A stretch of 64,000 nucleotides of DNA from Corynebacterium callunae DSM 20147 (GTDB taxonomy: Bacteria > Actinomycetota > Actinomycetes > Mycobacteriales > Mycobacteriaceae): the NCBI RefSeq assembly GCF_000344785.1, contig NC_020506.1, forward strand, positions 62,001-126,000. The letters are read 5' to 3'. Positions 26,205 to 35,371 of this stretch are shown here, one piece after another. The notes under the pieces are model-generated. The model did not search any database. It was not told the origin of the DNA and saw only the letters and a program-made list of their open reading frames with translations. Numbering within the stretch: position 1 is the first letter of the stretch; every line of letters begins with the position of its first letter. Both the position numbers and the translations under genes were made by a program.

Positions 26205-27743
26205 TTAAGCGCTGAGTGGCACTACGCCAACCAGGATGGAGACCGCAAGCATCGCAATGGAGACCACGCCTGCACGCCACAGCACCTTCTTATGGTGATC
26301 GCCGAGGTTGACATTAGCCAGGGAAACTAACAGCAAGATCGCTGGAACCAGCGGGCTTTGCATGTGAACTGGCTGGCCGGTGATGGAGGCGCGAGCCATT
26401 TCAACGGGGGCGATGCCAAAGTGGGAAGCGCTCTCAGCAAGCACCGGCAAGATACCGTAGTAGAAAGCATCATTGGACATAAAGAAGGTCATTGGGATGG
26501 AGAGCAAACCAGTGATCACAGCCAGGTGCGGTCCCATGGAAGCCGGGATTACCGTGGTGATCCAAGTAGCCATGGCATCCACCATGCCGGTGCCGTTAAG
26601 CACACCAACCAGCACGCCGGCTGCCAAAACCATGGAGACCACGCCAACAATGCTGGAGGAGTGAGCCAGCATTTCAGTTGCCTGATCCTTCACCTTTGGG
26701 AAGTTCACTGCCAGTGCTAGGCCAGCGCCCACCATGAAGATGAAGGCTAGTGGGAAGATATCGGCAACCAGCAAGACCATGACGGCTGCGGTAAGAATCG
26801 CATTGAACCAGAAGAGCTTGGGGCGCAGGGTCGCGCGGTGGGGATCAAGCAGGGTGTCAGTCATGTTCTCGGTGAGGGTGGATTCATCGAGGTTAATGTG
26901 CTTTTCTTCTTGATCAGCACGCTCTTCTACCAAGATGCCGCCGCCAGTTGGGCCGGTTTTATCGCCCGGGGTTCCGGTTTGTGGAGTACGGGGAGCAGCG
27001 CCAGCACCGCCGAGAGGCTCATCGGTATCTGCATCTGCTGGGCCACCGAAGCGGGAGGAATCAATCTTGCCCAAACGCTTGCGCTCAGAAAGGCCCAAGA
27101 ACCATGCAAAAAGGAGGGAAATAACAACACCGGCGATGAGGGAGGGAACCATAGGAACAAAAACTTCTGCCGGATCCAGACCAAGTGCAGAGGCAGCGCG
27201 TACAGTTGGGCCACCCCACGGCAGGATATTCATAGTGCCGTTAATTAAACCAGCCACACATGTAAGAACCACAGGGCTCATGCCCAGACGCAGGTAGATC
27301 GGCAGCATGGCAGAGGTGGTGATGATGAAAGTGGTGGAGCCGTCACCGTCGAGGGAAACTACACCAGCCAAAATGGCGGTGCCCAGCACAACCTTGGCAG
27401 GATCATCGTGTAGTACGCGGGTGATGGCGCGGATCAGTGGATCAAAAAGTCCAACGTCAATCATGATGCCGAAGAACATGATGGCAAACATCAACAGCGC
27501 TGCGGTTGGCGCCATGTCTTTGATGGCATCAAGTGCCATATCGCCCAGGCCTAGGCCAGCGCCGGCGATAAGTCCGAAGATGGTGGGTACCAACAACATG
27601 GCAACCATAGGAGTGAGGCGACCCAACATGATCAGTGTCATGAAGGTCAAGATCATGGAGAAGCCGAGTACTACCAGCACGCCGTCTGAAGGCGTGTGGC
27701 TAATCGCGTAATCTGCGGCTAGAAGTATTGTTGAGCTGCTCAT
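26205..27743 (-). CDS. citH: Citrate transporter, CitMHS family
   Basis: 512 residues from ATG 27743, chosen for AGGAAGG eight bases upstream; the longer open frame to 27962 has a non-family head. About twelve membrane helices are interrupted by a hydrophilic loop (about 230-300) rich in Gly/Pro/Asp. Family regions such as LDGDGSTTFIIT and LINGTMNILPWGGPT are seen. CitMHS proteins import citrate complexed with Mg or Ca together with protons. The gene is divergent from the citAB two-component genes. In C. glutamicum CitAB activates citH, which fits the layout; the 245-base divergent gap should carry the CitB site. Confidence 0.88.
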   Translation of the reverse strand: MSSSTILLAADYAISHTPSDGVLVVLGFSMILTFMTLIMLGRLTPMVAMLLVPTIFGLIAGAGLGLGDMALDAIKDMAPTAALLMFAIMFFGIMIDVGLFDPLIRAITRVLHDDPAKVVLGTAILAGVVSLDGDGSTTFIITTSAMLPIYLRLGMSPVVLTCVAGLINGTMNILPWGGPTVRAASALGLDPAEVFVPMVPSLIAGVVISLLFAWFLGLSERKRLGKIDSSRFGGPADADTDEPLGGAGAAPRTPQTGTPGDKTGPTGGGILVEERADQEEKHINLDESTLTENMTDTLLDPHRATLRPKLFWFNAILTAAVMVLLVADIFPLAFIFMVGAGLALAVNFPKVKDQATEMLAHSSSIVGVVSMVLAAGVLVGVLNGTGMVDAMATWITTVIPASMGPHLAVITGLLSIPMTFFMSNDAFYYGILPVLAESASHFGIAPVEMARASITGQPVHMQSPLVPAILLLVSLANVNLGDHHKKVLWRAGVVSIAMLAVSILVGVVPLSA

Positions 27744-27988
27744 CGCTGCCCTTCCTGAGAGTTCTTGTTGAGAGTTCTGAAGAACCCTCGTATCGAAAGC
27801 CCCGAGTGTTCTACTTTGCGCTTGGCAGTCTAAGGTGGCGTGGGTCACGTCAAAAGTCTTGTGTGCATTAGCTGAAGTTGTGTGCAAAAGAAGAGTTTTG
27901 CGCATTGTGCTCACATACTTTCCGAAGTAAAAGCCCAGGAAAGTTAATGTGGGCGGGGTCACCCCCGGGGGTGTCTAGGTCGTAGTTT
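27744..27988. promoter_or_regulatory. Divergent control region of citH and citAB
   Basis: A 245-base gap without coding, with promoters expected in both directions. CitB-binding sites are anticipated from C. glutamicum, but no clear repeat was confirmed by eye. A run of CCCCCGGGGG at about 27962-27971 is a short palindrome next to the citA start. Confidence 0.5.
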
Positions 27989-29626
27989 GTGAATTTTAAG
28001 GAGGTGGGTAAGATCCGCTTTGCTACCCGAATTCTGGTTATCCAGATCCTCACGGTCGCACTTGTTGTCAGCGTCTGTGCCGGAATTACCGCTGTCCTAA
28101 CCATGGATCAGCTCAAAACTGAAGCGGAGCATTCCGCACTTGCTATCAGTCGCTCTGTTGCTGCCAACCCCCAGGTCAGAGCAGAGGTAGCAGTCGATAC
28201 TTTCAGTGGTGCTAATCCCAGCGCCACCGTCTTGGCAGCTGGAAACTTACAAGAATTTGCACGGGCCACAGCTGAGAGCACCGGTGCCCTTTTTGTGGTG
28301 ATCACCGATGGCAATGGCATACGTCTGGCACACCCTGACCCCACACGTTTAGGAGAAGTAGTAAGCACCAGCTTCGCAGCAGCTATGCGCGGGGAGGAAA
28401 CCACCTCCTGGGAAACCGGCACCCTGGGCAATTCCGCGCGTGCCAAAGTTCCCATTTTCGCGCCGGGTAGCAGCACCCCAGTAGGGGAGGTGAGCGTGGG
28501 ATTTGAACGTGAAAGTGTGTACTCCCGCCTGCCAGTTATTTTGTTTTCTCTGCTGGCGGTCTCTATATTGGCGCTGCTTATCGGGGTGGCCGTAGCATTT
28601 TTATTACGCCGACACTGGGAAAGAATCACCCTCGGCCTGCAACCTGAAGAACTCATTACCCTGGTCCAAAACCACACCGCCGTGCTCGAAGGTATTGACG
28701 AGGGCGTGCTCGCCCTCCACCCCGATGGCACCATCGGCGTACACAACAAGCAGGCGCAAGAGATCCTGGGCGCCGGCCCCATGCGCGGGCGCACCCTTAA
28801 AGATTTAGGGCTTGACGACGAAAACCTGGATGCAATATTCAAGGCACAGCGTCCCGAAGCAGTAGTACACAATGGTCGAATTCTCTATGTGGCATCCCAT
28901 CCGGTGCACCGCGGCGAACAAACCCTGGGACATGTAATCACTATTCGCGATCGCACCGACATTATTGAACTTAGTGAACGCCTGGACTCCGTGCGGAATA
29001 TGACCCACGCTTTAAGAGCTCAAAGACACGAGTTTGCTAATCGAATCCACACAGCAACAGGGCTTATTGATGCCGGACGAATTGGAGAAGCCGCGGACTT
29101 CCTAGGTGAAATCTCCAAAAATGGAGGCCAATCCCATCCGCTCATTGGCGCAGCTCACCTGAATGAAGCATTCTTAAGTTCCTTCCTCAACACTGCTTCT
29201 ATCACCGCCTCGGAACGAGGTGTCAGCCTTAAAGTCAGCGCAGATACTTTGGTACTGGGAGAGGTAAAAGCTGCCGAAGATGTGGCCACTATCTTGGGTA
29301 ACCTTATAAATAATGCAGTTTCTGCAGCTGTACAAGGTGATGAACCACGCTGGGTAGAAATCACTTTGCTTGATGATCGCGATACCTTAGCCATTAGTAT
29401 TGCCGATTCCGGACCTGGAATTGCTGCCGGTGTTGATGTTTTTGCGGCAGGCGCTGAGCAAAAAACAGCAGAAGATAATGTAGAGATTCATGGCCATGGC
29501 ATTGGCCTAAAATTAAGCCGCGCACTTGCTCGCTCCCACGGTGGCGACCTGTGGGTTATCGATCCCGGTTCCACTGCCGGGGCTGTATTTGGTGTGCAAC
29601 TACCTGGAGTAATGGAGGAAAAATGA
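27989..29626 (+). CDS. citA: Citrate sensor histidine kinase CitA
   Basis: 545 residues. Two membrane helices (about 10-33 and 182-206) enclose an extracytoplasmic Cache/PAS sensor of about 145 residues; then come a cytoplasmic PAS domain (ILEGIDEGVLALHPDG), a dimerisation segment with the phospho-His in RAQRHEFANRIHT, and the ATPase with NLINNAVSA, SIADSGPGI and HGHGIGLKLSR. This is the CitA/DcuS-type organisation. The start is uncertain: GTG 27989 is listed, while AAGGAGG (27998-28004) overlaps a second GTG at 28004. It overlaps the citB start (ATGA). It senses external citrate and phosphorylates CitB. Confidence 0.88.
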   Translation: MNFKEVGKIRFATRILVIQILTVALVVSVCAGITAVLTMDQLKTEAEHSALAISRSVAANPQVRAEVAVDTFSGANPSATVLAAGNLQEFARATAESTGALFVVITDGNGIRLAHPDPTRLGEVVSTSFAAAMRGEETTSWETGTLGNSARAKVPIFAPGSSTPVGEVSVGFERESVYSRLPVILFSLLAVSILALLIGVAVAFLLRRHWERITLGLQPEELITLVQNHTAVLEGIDEGVLALHPDGTIGVHNKQAQEILGAGPMRGRTLKDLGLDDENLDAIFKAQRPEAVVHNGRILYVASHPVHRGEQTLGHVITIRDRTDIIELSERLDSVRNMTHALRAQRHEFANRIHTATGLIDAGRIGEAADFLGEISKNGGQSHPLIGAAHLNEAFLSSFLNTASITASERGVSLKVSADTLVLGEVKAAEDVATILGNLINNAVSAAVQGDEPRWVEITLLDDRDTLAISIADSGPGIAAGVDVFAAGAEQKTAEDNVEIHGHGIGLKLSRALARSHGGDLWVIDPGSTAGAVFGVQLPGVMEEK

Positions 29627-30282
29627 AAGATAAAACGCTGCAGGTTTTAGTTGTTGATGATGATTTCCGCGTTGCTGGAATCCACGCCTCCATTGTGGAT
29701 CAAGCCCCTGGATTTAGTGTGCTCGCAACTGCACGCACCATGGCGGAAGCCGCTGTTCATATCGCCAACTCCACTCCAGATTTACTGTTGGTTGATGTTT
29801 ATCTTCCCGATGGTGATGGCATTGAACTAGTACGCACCCACAACATTGATGCGCTCGTGTTAAGCGCTGCCGATGATGCGCATACTGTGCGCCGTGCCCT
29901 GCAAGCTGGAGCTTTAGGATATTTACTCAAGCCTTTTCCGCAAAAAAGACTTGTTGAAAGGCTTGATTCCTATGCTCGCTATCGTCATGTTATGTCCGGA
30001 TCACCGGGACTATCCCAAGAAAAAATTGATCAAGGTCTAGCCATTTTGCACGGTTCCCAAACCACCTCGGCAAACTCCCGCTCGGCCACTGAACAACTGC
30101 TTCTTGATGCCCTGCAAGGGCAGGAAATTTCTGCGGCAGAAGCTGCGGAAATAGCGGGAGTATCACGTGCGACGGCGCAACGTCGATTAGCAGCAATGGC
30201 GAACCAAGGAGTGGTGGAAGTTCGCCTCAAATATGGACAATCAGGACGTCCAGAACACCTTTATTCCCGCCCTGAGCTTTAA
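29623..30282 (+). CDS. citB: Response regulator CitB
   Basis: 219 residues from ATG 29623, with GGAGG nine bases upstream; it overlaps the citA stop. The receiver domain has the acidic pocket VVDDD (11-14), the phospho-acceptor Asp58 in LLLVDVYLPDGDG, and the Thr/Ser and Lys switch positions (LSAADDA, LLKPF). The C-terminal winged helix (about 155-219) has AAEIAGVSRATAQRRLAAM. It is the DNA-binding partner of CitA and probable activator of citH across the divergent region. The coding sequence ends only 4 bases before the IS6-like remnant and appears complete. Confidence 0.9.
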   Translation: MKDKTLQVLVVDDDFRVAGIHASIVDQAPGFSVLATARTMAEAAVHIANSTPDLLLVDVYLPDGDGIELVRTHNIDALVLSAADDAHTVRRALQAGALGYLLKPFPQKRLVERLDSYARYRHVMSGSPGLSQEKIDQGLAILHGSQTTSANSRSATEQLLLDALQGQEISAAEAAEIAGVSRATAQRRLAAMANQGVVEVRLKYGQSGRPEHLYSRPEL

Positions 30283-30286
30283 GAAG

Positions 30287-30895
30287 GTGCTGTTGCAAAG
30301 TTGGGCGGAGGAGCGGCGAAGACTCAGTTTCTCATTCCCTGATGGCCGCTGCGTGTGGGCGTTGTCAGGCCGTCTCGAAGATCCGGTTGACGATCACCGC
30401 GTCCGGGTTTGGTTGCCCGTGAGGTCAAACATCGTCCCCTGACTTTTCCGCAAGCAGTGCATCGCTTCTATCCCTTTCAGAGTCCGGTAGGAAAACGTTA
30501 GGTTTTTGAACACCCCCTTCGGCCCCAGGATCGGTTTCAATGACGTTGTTGAGATACTTCATCTGCCGGTGTTCCACTGCCGGTGTTCCACTGTCGGTGG
30601 GCAGATGCCTTCTTCCTTGAGCTCGGAGATCGCCTTGGCCAGGAGACGCTTCGCTGTTGCGATATTGCGTTTCGGGGAGAGATAAAAGTCCAGGGTCTGC
30701 CCACCGGTGGTGATCGCCCGGCAGGCTACGCTTAGTCATCATTTCTATGAGATCGCGGTAGCTCACCTCGTAGCGGTAGTACTATCGCACCGTCTATAGG
30801 ATGATTTCTCGAGGGAAATGACGACCGGAGAAGATGTCTATGGCTGTGATTATTTCACGCAGGTCTTTCTACTGCCCCAACTTTGCAACAGCACT
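30287..30895 (-). mobile_element. Decayed IS6-family insertion sequence
   Basis: The ends are 19-bp inverted repeats GTGCTGTTGCAAAGTTGGG (left about 30287-30305, right about 30876-30894), the IS6-type terminal sequence. The total of about 608 bases is shorter than the usual roughly 800. The minus strand encodes scraps of the transposase: a start resembling FSGRHFPREIIL, then a stop where Trp is expected, YRYEVSYRDLIEMM, and later HRQMKYLNNVIE. It is inactive. The 8-base flanks do not match, so there is no target duplication; IS6 elements commonly delete adjacent DNA, and the gene to the right lacks its front half. Confidence 0.85.
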
Positions 30896-31415
30896 GCGCA
30901 ATATGGGTTGGACCATCACTGAAGAGCAAGAACAAGATATCTACTACCTGTGGAAGGTAGTGGGTCGCATGGTTGGTATCGCTGAGGATCTCATGGAAGG
31001 CAATGATGACATTGCATCTTCCGAGCGCACCATGGATGCCATTCACTCCGTTGATGGCGAACCAGATCAAGCATCCCAGGATCTTGTTGATGCTTTGATG
31101 ACGGGCTTTGTGGTCAACGTCAATGCGCTTACTGAGGTTCCAGAAGAGTCCTTGGCTGATTGGACTGATGCATACAGTCGCATCATTCATAGCGATGAGA
31201 TCGCAGATAGTTATGGCGTGGCAAAGTCCCTGATGCTTCCAATCATTCAGATGAAAACTGAAGCCCGTGCTGAGCGCTATAACTTGCTGCGTGCAAACTC
31301 AGAAGCATTGCAGGCGGAAATTGAAAAAGATGAGCAGATGCTCATCGCGCTGCTAGATGATGAGGCTGCGTATCTCAAGCAAGACAACGGAATTGTCACC
31401 AAAGCTAGCGCCTAA
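30893..31415 (+). pseudogene. 3' fragment of MpaB/DUF2236-type oxygenase gene
   Basis: The open frame from the IS end to 31415 gives about 173 codons with no native start; a possible ATG at 30834 lies inside the IS. The region near LRNMGWTITEEQEQDIYYLW and VVGRMVGIAEDLMEG matches the C-terminal half of the MpaB/latex-clearing-protein family, heme-binding oxygenases with a buried histidine further upstream (lost here). It ends in an acidic helical tail. The gene is truncated by the IS6 event and very probably non-functional. Confidence 0.75.
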
Positions 31416-31466
31416 GACTAAGAGAGAAAAAGTTATTGGCCTGCGTGGCTAAAAACCTTGACTCAA

Positions 31467-31512
31467 CCCCCGCTCTGACCTTAAAGCAGTAGCAAAGGTC
31501 GGTAGCGTGGGG
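31467..31512 (+). other. Strong leader or 3'-end hairpin before succinate-semialdehyde dehydrogenase gene
   Basis: CCCCCGCTCTGACCTT (31467-31482) pairs with AAGGTCGGTAGCGTGGGG (31495-31512): 16 base pairs with two single-T bulges on the 3' arm and a 12-base loop. No T-run follows, so it may be an RNA leader element or a processed 3' end rather than an intrinsic terminator. Confidence 0.55.
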
Positions 31513-31574
31513 ACACAAGTTCAAAAAAGTAGTTTGAAACACATTTTCTTCCTAATGAAAGGCAAGGCACTTAA

Positions 31575-32951
31575 ATGTCAGTTCAGTACCGCGTGCAGAA
31601 CCCAGTAAACAATGAGATTGTTGAGACCTTCGAGTCTCCTACCGATGAGCAGATCCAGGAGATCCTCGCAAAGTCTGCTGAGGCTTTTAAGACCTGGCGC
31701 AACACCACCATTGAAGAGCGCGCAACCATTGTTTCCCGTGCCGCTGAATTGCTCCGCGAGCGTCGAGTAGAGCTTGCCAAGATTGCTGCCGAGGAAATGG
31801 GCAAGGCAACTCCACAGGGCGAATGGGAGATCAACTTCTCCGGCGATATCCTGCAGTTCTACGCGGATAACGCTGCAAAACACTCCGCTGACCTGCCAAT
31901 TGAGAACATCGATGGCGGCAAGGCAATTGTGCGTCGCCTGCCACTTGGCCCGCTGCTGGGGATCATGCCATGGAACTACCCTTACTACCAGGTAGCCCGT
32001 TTCGCTGGCCCTAACTTGATGAACGGCAACACTGTCATCTTGAAGCACGCAGAAATTTGCCCTAAGTCTTCTGCTGCAATGGAGCAGGTATTCATCGATG
32101 CAGGCGTGCCAGAAGGCGTGTTCATCAACGTTTATGCCACCCACGAGCAGATCTCTACCATCATTGCTGACCGTCGTATTCAGGGTGTTTCCCTCACCGG
32201 TTCCGAGCGCGCAGGTTCCATCGTTGCAGCTCAGGCCGGTAAGGCACTGAAGAAGTGCGTTCTGGAGCTCGGTGGCACCGACGCCTACATCATCCTCGAC
32301 ACCGCAGACGTCAAGGCTGCAGCTGAAGAGGCATGGGCAAAGCGTATTGAAAACGTTGGCCAGGCTTGTACCTCCAACAAGCGCATCATCGTCATGGCAG
32401 ATATCTACGATGAATTCGTAGATGAAATGGTCAAGATTGCTGAGAGCTTCACCAAGGGCGATCCTCGCAACTCTGGCGCTAATGAGTACTACCCAATGTC
32501 TAGCCGTCAGGCTGCAGAAAACCTCAATGACCAGGTACAGCGTGCAGTTGCTGCAGGTGCAAAACTGCGCACCGGCGGCGTGCTGGATGAGCAGGGCGCA
32601 TACTTCTCCCCAGCAGTGCTTACCGATGTTCCAGTGGGATCCGATTCCTACTATGAGGAATTCTTCGGCCCAGTTGCTGAGGTCTACAAGGTTAATTCCG
32701 ATCAGGAAGCAATCGAGCTGGCCAACAACTCCAACTATGGCCTCGGCGGATCTGTTTTCGCTCAGGATGAGGAGCGCGCTAAGCAGGTTGCGGACAAGGT
32801 TGAAACCGGCATGATCCACGTGAACCTAGGTCAGGCATTCAGCCCGGCACTTCCATTCGGTGGCATCAAGAACTCCGGCTTTGGCCGCGAGCTGTCAGTC
32901 CTTGCAATGGATGAGTTTGTGAACAAGCAGACCTTCTACGTAAACGACTAG
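31575..32951 (+). CDS. NAD(P)-dependent succinate-semialdehyde-type aldehyde dehydrogenase
   Basis: 458 residues of the ALDH superfamily. The oxyanion Asn is in IMPWNYPYYQ near 132, the catalytic Glu in LELGGTD near 230 and the nucleophile Cys in GQACTSNKR near 264. The length matches the shorter SSADH (GabD/Sad) group. It oxidises succinate semialdehyde or a similar aldehyde to the acid; the exact substrate is not readable. Codon use is strongly biased toward favoured codons, suggesting high expression. It is followed by a perfect terminator shared with the convergent regulator gene, which could control it. Confidence 0.85.
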   Translation: MSVQYRVQNPVNNEIVETFESPTDEQIQEILAKSAEAFKTWRNTTIEERATIVSRAAELLRERRVELAKIAAEEMGKATPQGEWEINFSGDILQFYADNAAKHSADLPIENIDGGKAIVRRLPLGPLLGIMPWNYPYYQVARFAGPNLMNGNTVILKHAEICPKSSAAMEQVFIDAGVPEGVFINVYATHEQISTIIADRRIQGVSLTGSERAGSIVAAQAGKALKKCVLELGGTDAYIILDTADVKAAAEEAWAKRIENVGQACTSNKRIIVMADIYDEFVDEMVKIAESFTKGDPRNSGANEYYPMSSRQAAENLNDQVQRAVAAGAKLRTGGVLDEQGAYFSPAVLTDVPVGSDSYYEEFFGPVAEVYKVNSDQEAIELANNSNYGLGGSVFAQDEERAKQVADKVETGMIHVNLGQAFSPALPFGGIKNSGFGRELSVLAMDEFVNKQTFYVND

Positions 32952-32956
32952 CTTTT

Positions 32957-33000
32957 AACGCTTTTCGACGAAAAGATGAATCTTTTCGTCGAAAAGCGTT
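32957..33000. terminator. Bidirectional terminator with 19-bp perfect stem
   Basis: AACGCTTTTCGACGAAAAG, a six-base loop, then the exact inverse, followed by ATTTTTTT on the + strand. It lies between two convergent genes. Each arm contains one copy of the dispersed GCTTTTCGACG motif. Confidence 0.95.
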
Positions 33001-34831
33001 ATTTTTTTGTAATTTGCCAGGCGCGCAGCGCTAAATGGATATCAAAGGAGCGGGGACCGGTAGCCCAATCGGCGCCGATAATGCTAGAAATCTTATCGAT
33101 ACGCTGGCGCACAGTATTGGAATGGACAAAAAGCGTTTTGGCAGTGGCCGCAATATTGCGCGCATTATCAAAATAAGTCACCGCAGTGGTGGCCAACTCC
33201 GCATTATTGCGCTGATCAAATTCCAATAACGCACCCACCGTATCCGCGATAATCTCCTGCAGCGAAACTTTATCTAGCCCCAAGAGCAGACCTAACGACC
33301 CAAAAGTAGTGGGGGTTGCCACCTCATTAAATAACTGCAGGGACTGCATACTGGTTGCCAAAGTAATGGCTCGGTTATGTGCTTTAGCAACTTCATCGAG
33401 GTCATGCGGGATTTCCACGGCGCCAATATGGATCTTAAAGTTTTCCGCATTAAGCCAATCCATCAGATTTGCCAGTGCGTCTTCCACTCCTTGCGGCGCT
33501 TCAAAAAGTACACAGAGCCGGTTTTCATATTCAAAAACCACATCATTAGCTGCCAGATGCTGCTTAATGGCGCGAGCTTGGGGCAGGGCAGTGGGTGCAA
33601 CCAAAACCGCCAGGTACACATTGTTATTTTTGGCCAAATTAAGCCCGGTCATGCGCTTAATTCTTAAAAGATCTTCTTCCACGGCCGTACCTGCAATAAA
33701 ACGGCGCAGTAGATCATCAACTTGTCGGCTTTCTGCTTCCACCACGGCTTCCCTAAACAGCACAATGGTGGCAAAAGCCTGGGCGGCGCGGTGCAAAATT
33801 GCAGCTTGATGGCCCTGTACTCCGCGATTTACGCAGATGGCACCAAGTTGGCGCTGATTAAAAGAAATAGCCAATACGGAAAAACCGTCCTCGTGAACAA
33901 TTTCTCCCGCCTGATGTGAGCGCGTGATGAGAGATTTAATGAGTTCTTCGGTGGGCTTAGGATTTGCGGCGCTATCTTTGCCACTTTCCGAAAGGAAGCC
34001 ACCTTCGCGATAAAACCACACTTCGCAATCAAGAGCATGGTTAACAACTTCCCGAATTGCCTTTAATTGAGTGCCTCTAGAAAGCACCTCCATTAGCTGC
34101 GAATCTGCCTCAGATAAGGCGCGCAGTTGAGTGACCTGCAGCTGGCTTCTTTCATTTGCCTTTCTTAAAGCCGCCACATTTTGTTCTAGATCGGCGATGA
34201 GCTGCGAGGTTTCCATTGCCACCGAGGTCATGGAGGCTAGCGAATCCAAGATGATTTTTTCTTCTGCGGTATAACGCCGTGGCCGACGATCACCCACCAT
34301 CAAAGTGCCGATGATCTCTCCATTAATAACCAATGGTGCACCCATAATTCCGCGTACGCCTTCACCACGTACTACCTCATCAACATGGGGAGTACGGCTG
34401 AGTTCAGGATCTGAACCTTGATCATAAGTCCAGGAAACCTGCTTAGTTTGGGCAACATTTCCAATAACGCCGATGCCCAAGGGGATTTCCACGGCGCGGA
34501 ATTCCTCCGTAATAACCCCGGAGGTGGTGAGTACTCGGGTGATTTGATCATCAAGATCATTAATACTGATATACGCCACGTCCGAACGGATAATGCGCCG
34601 GCTACTTTCCACCAGCTCATCGAGCACTTTATCTTTATCTTCACCACGGGAAAGATTTTTGGCGGTACCCATTACCGATAGTGCAATATCGCGCCAATGC
34701 CGCTCGGAGCTAATGCTATTTTCTACCGCGCGCACAATATCTAACTCTTGAGCGCTTAATTGTGAATGAAGATCTTCAGGCACCGCTCTGCCGGACCACA
34801 TGCGTTCTAAAATCTCGACAAGCTGGCTCAT
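32999..34831 (-). CDS. GAF-domain PucR/CdaR-type transcriptional regulator
   Basis: 610 residues. A GAF domain lies about 75-215 (SDVAYISINDLDDQI, IMGAPLVINGEIIGTLMVGDRRPR), a helical linker follows, then a second sensor-like region, and the C-terminal PucR helix-turn-helix about 550-600 (NIAATAKTLFVHSNTVRQRIDKI). Such proteins respond to small aromatic or purine-type ligands and activate nearby catabolic genes. It is convergent with the dehydrogenase gene, ending inside the terminator's T-run; candidates for control are that gene or the DoxX-like gene upstream. The start ATG 34831 has GAGGATC about five bases before it. Confidence 0.82.
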   Translation of the reverse strand: MSQLVEILERMWSGRAVPEDLHSQLSAQELDIVRAVENSISSERHWRDIALSVMGTAKNLSRGEDKDKVLDELVESSRRIIRSDVAYISINDLDDQITRVLTTSGVITEEFRAVEIPLGIGVIGNVAQTKQVSWTYDQGSDPELSRTPHVDEVVRGEGVRGIMGAPLVINGEIIGTLMVGDRRPRRYTAEEKIILDSLASMTSVAMETSQLIADLEQNVAALRKANERSQLQVTQLRALSEADSQLMEVLSRGTQLKAIREVVNHALDCEVWFYREGGFLSESGKDSAANPKPTEELIKSLITRSHQAGEIVHEDGFSVLAISFNQRQLGAICVNRGVQGHQAAILHRAAQAFATIVLFREAVVEAESRQVDDLLRRFIAGTAVEEDLLRIKRMTGLNLAKNNNVYLAVLVAPTALPQARAIKQHLAANDVVFEYENRLCVLFEAPQGVEDALANLMDWLNAENFKIHIGAVEIPHDLDEVAKAHNRAITLATSMQSLQLFNEVATPTTFGSLGLLLGLDKVSLQEIIADTVGALLEFDQRNNAELATTAVTYFDNARNIAATAKTLFVHSNTVRQRIDKISSIIGADWATGPRSFDIHLALRAWQITKK

Positions 34832-34911
34832 CTGATCCTCATTTCAAAAAATTATCACCTGGCATTAGTAGCTGCACGTATTAATTACCCTAGGTTAGCG
34901 CTCGAAATAGC

Positions 34912-34949
34912 AAAAAGTGCTCAATCCGCACAGGGAAAGAGCACTTTTT
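34912..34949 (-). terminator. Terminator of DoxX-like gene
   Basis: AAAAAGTGCTC and GAGCACTTTTT form an 11-bp stem with a 16-base loop. The T-run on the minus strand follows the DoxX-like gene. Confidence 0.8.
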
Positions 34950-34966
34950 AGGCGAGAAGTGAAGCT

Positions 34967-35371
34967 TTACTTATTCTTTGGAGCGAAGACCAAAGCGCCA
35001 GCGATAGCAGCCATGAAGAGATCCTTGGAAATAGCAATGCCATCCTGTGATGGGCGGATGCCGTCTTCCTGGGTCATTACTGGATTGCGGAAGTAGATAG
35101 CCAGCAGGCCGGCAGAGAAAACACCAAGTCCCAGACCAGCGATACGGTTGGAAACCACTGGGGTAAGTAGTGCTGCGCCAATGCCGAGCTCGGAGTAAGA
35201 AACAACCTTGCCGAAGGTCTTAGCATCCAGGTTGGATACCGGTGGAACACCAGTTGCTGCGAGGCCTTGAATGCCGGCTGCAGCTTCGGATGGAAGGTTC
35301 ATCTTTCCGTAGCCGGATTGTAGAAGATATGCGCCAGAGACGCCACGCAAAATTGCATTAGAAATGCTCAT
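34967..35371 (-). CDS. DoxX-like small membrane protein
   Basis: 134 residues with about four hydrophobic segments (starting ISNAILRGVSGAYLLQSG, then GIGAALLTPVV, LGLGVFSAGLLAIYF and DLFMAAIAGALVF). The pattern and the SGYGKM motif fit DoxX-related proteins of Corynebacterium. Its role is unknown; DoxX proteins have been linked to oxidative stress and thiol chemistry. The start ATG 35371 follows AAGGATTTTTAA. It is a single-gene unit with its own terminator. Confidence 0.75.
   Translation of the reverse strand: MSISNAILRGVSGAYLLQSGYGKMNLPSEAAAGIQGLAATGVPPVSNLDAKTFGKVVSYSELGIGAALLTPVVSNRIAGLGLGVFSAGLLAIYFRNPVMTQEDGIRPSQDGIAISKDLFMAAIAGALVFAPKNK

Noticed and set aside
30834..30892. ATG at 30834 as start of the protein ending at 31415.
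   Set aside because: The first 20 codons lie inside the IS6-like remnant, so the start is a by-product of the insertion rather than the gene's own.
31578..32819. 413-codon open frame on the minus strand opposite the semialdehyde dehydrogenase gene.
   Set aside because: A shadow produced by strongly biased codons on the coding strand; it has no family motifs and the ALDH frame explains the sequence completely.
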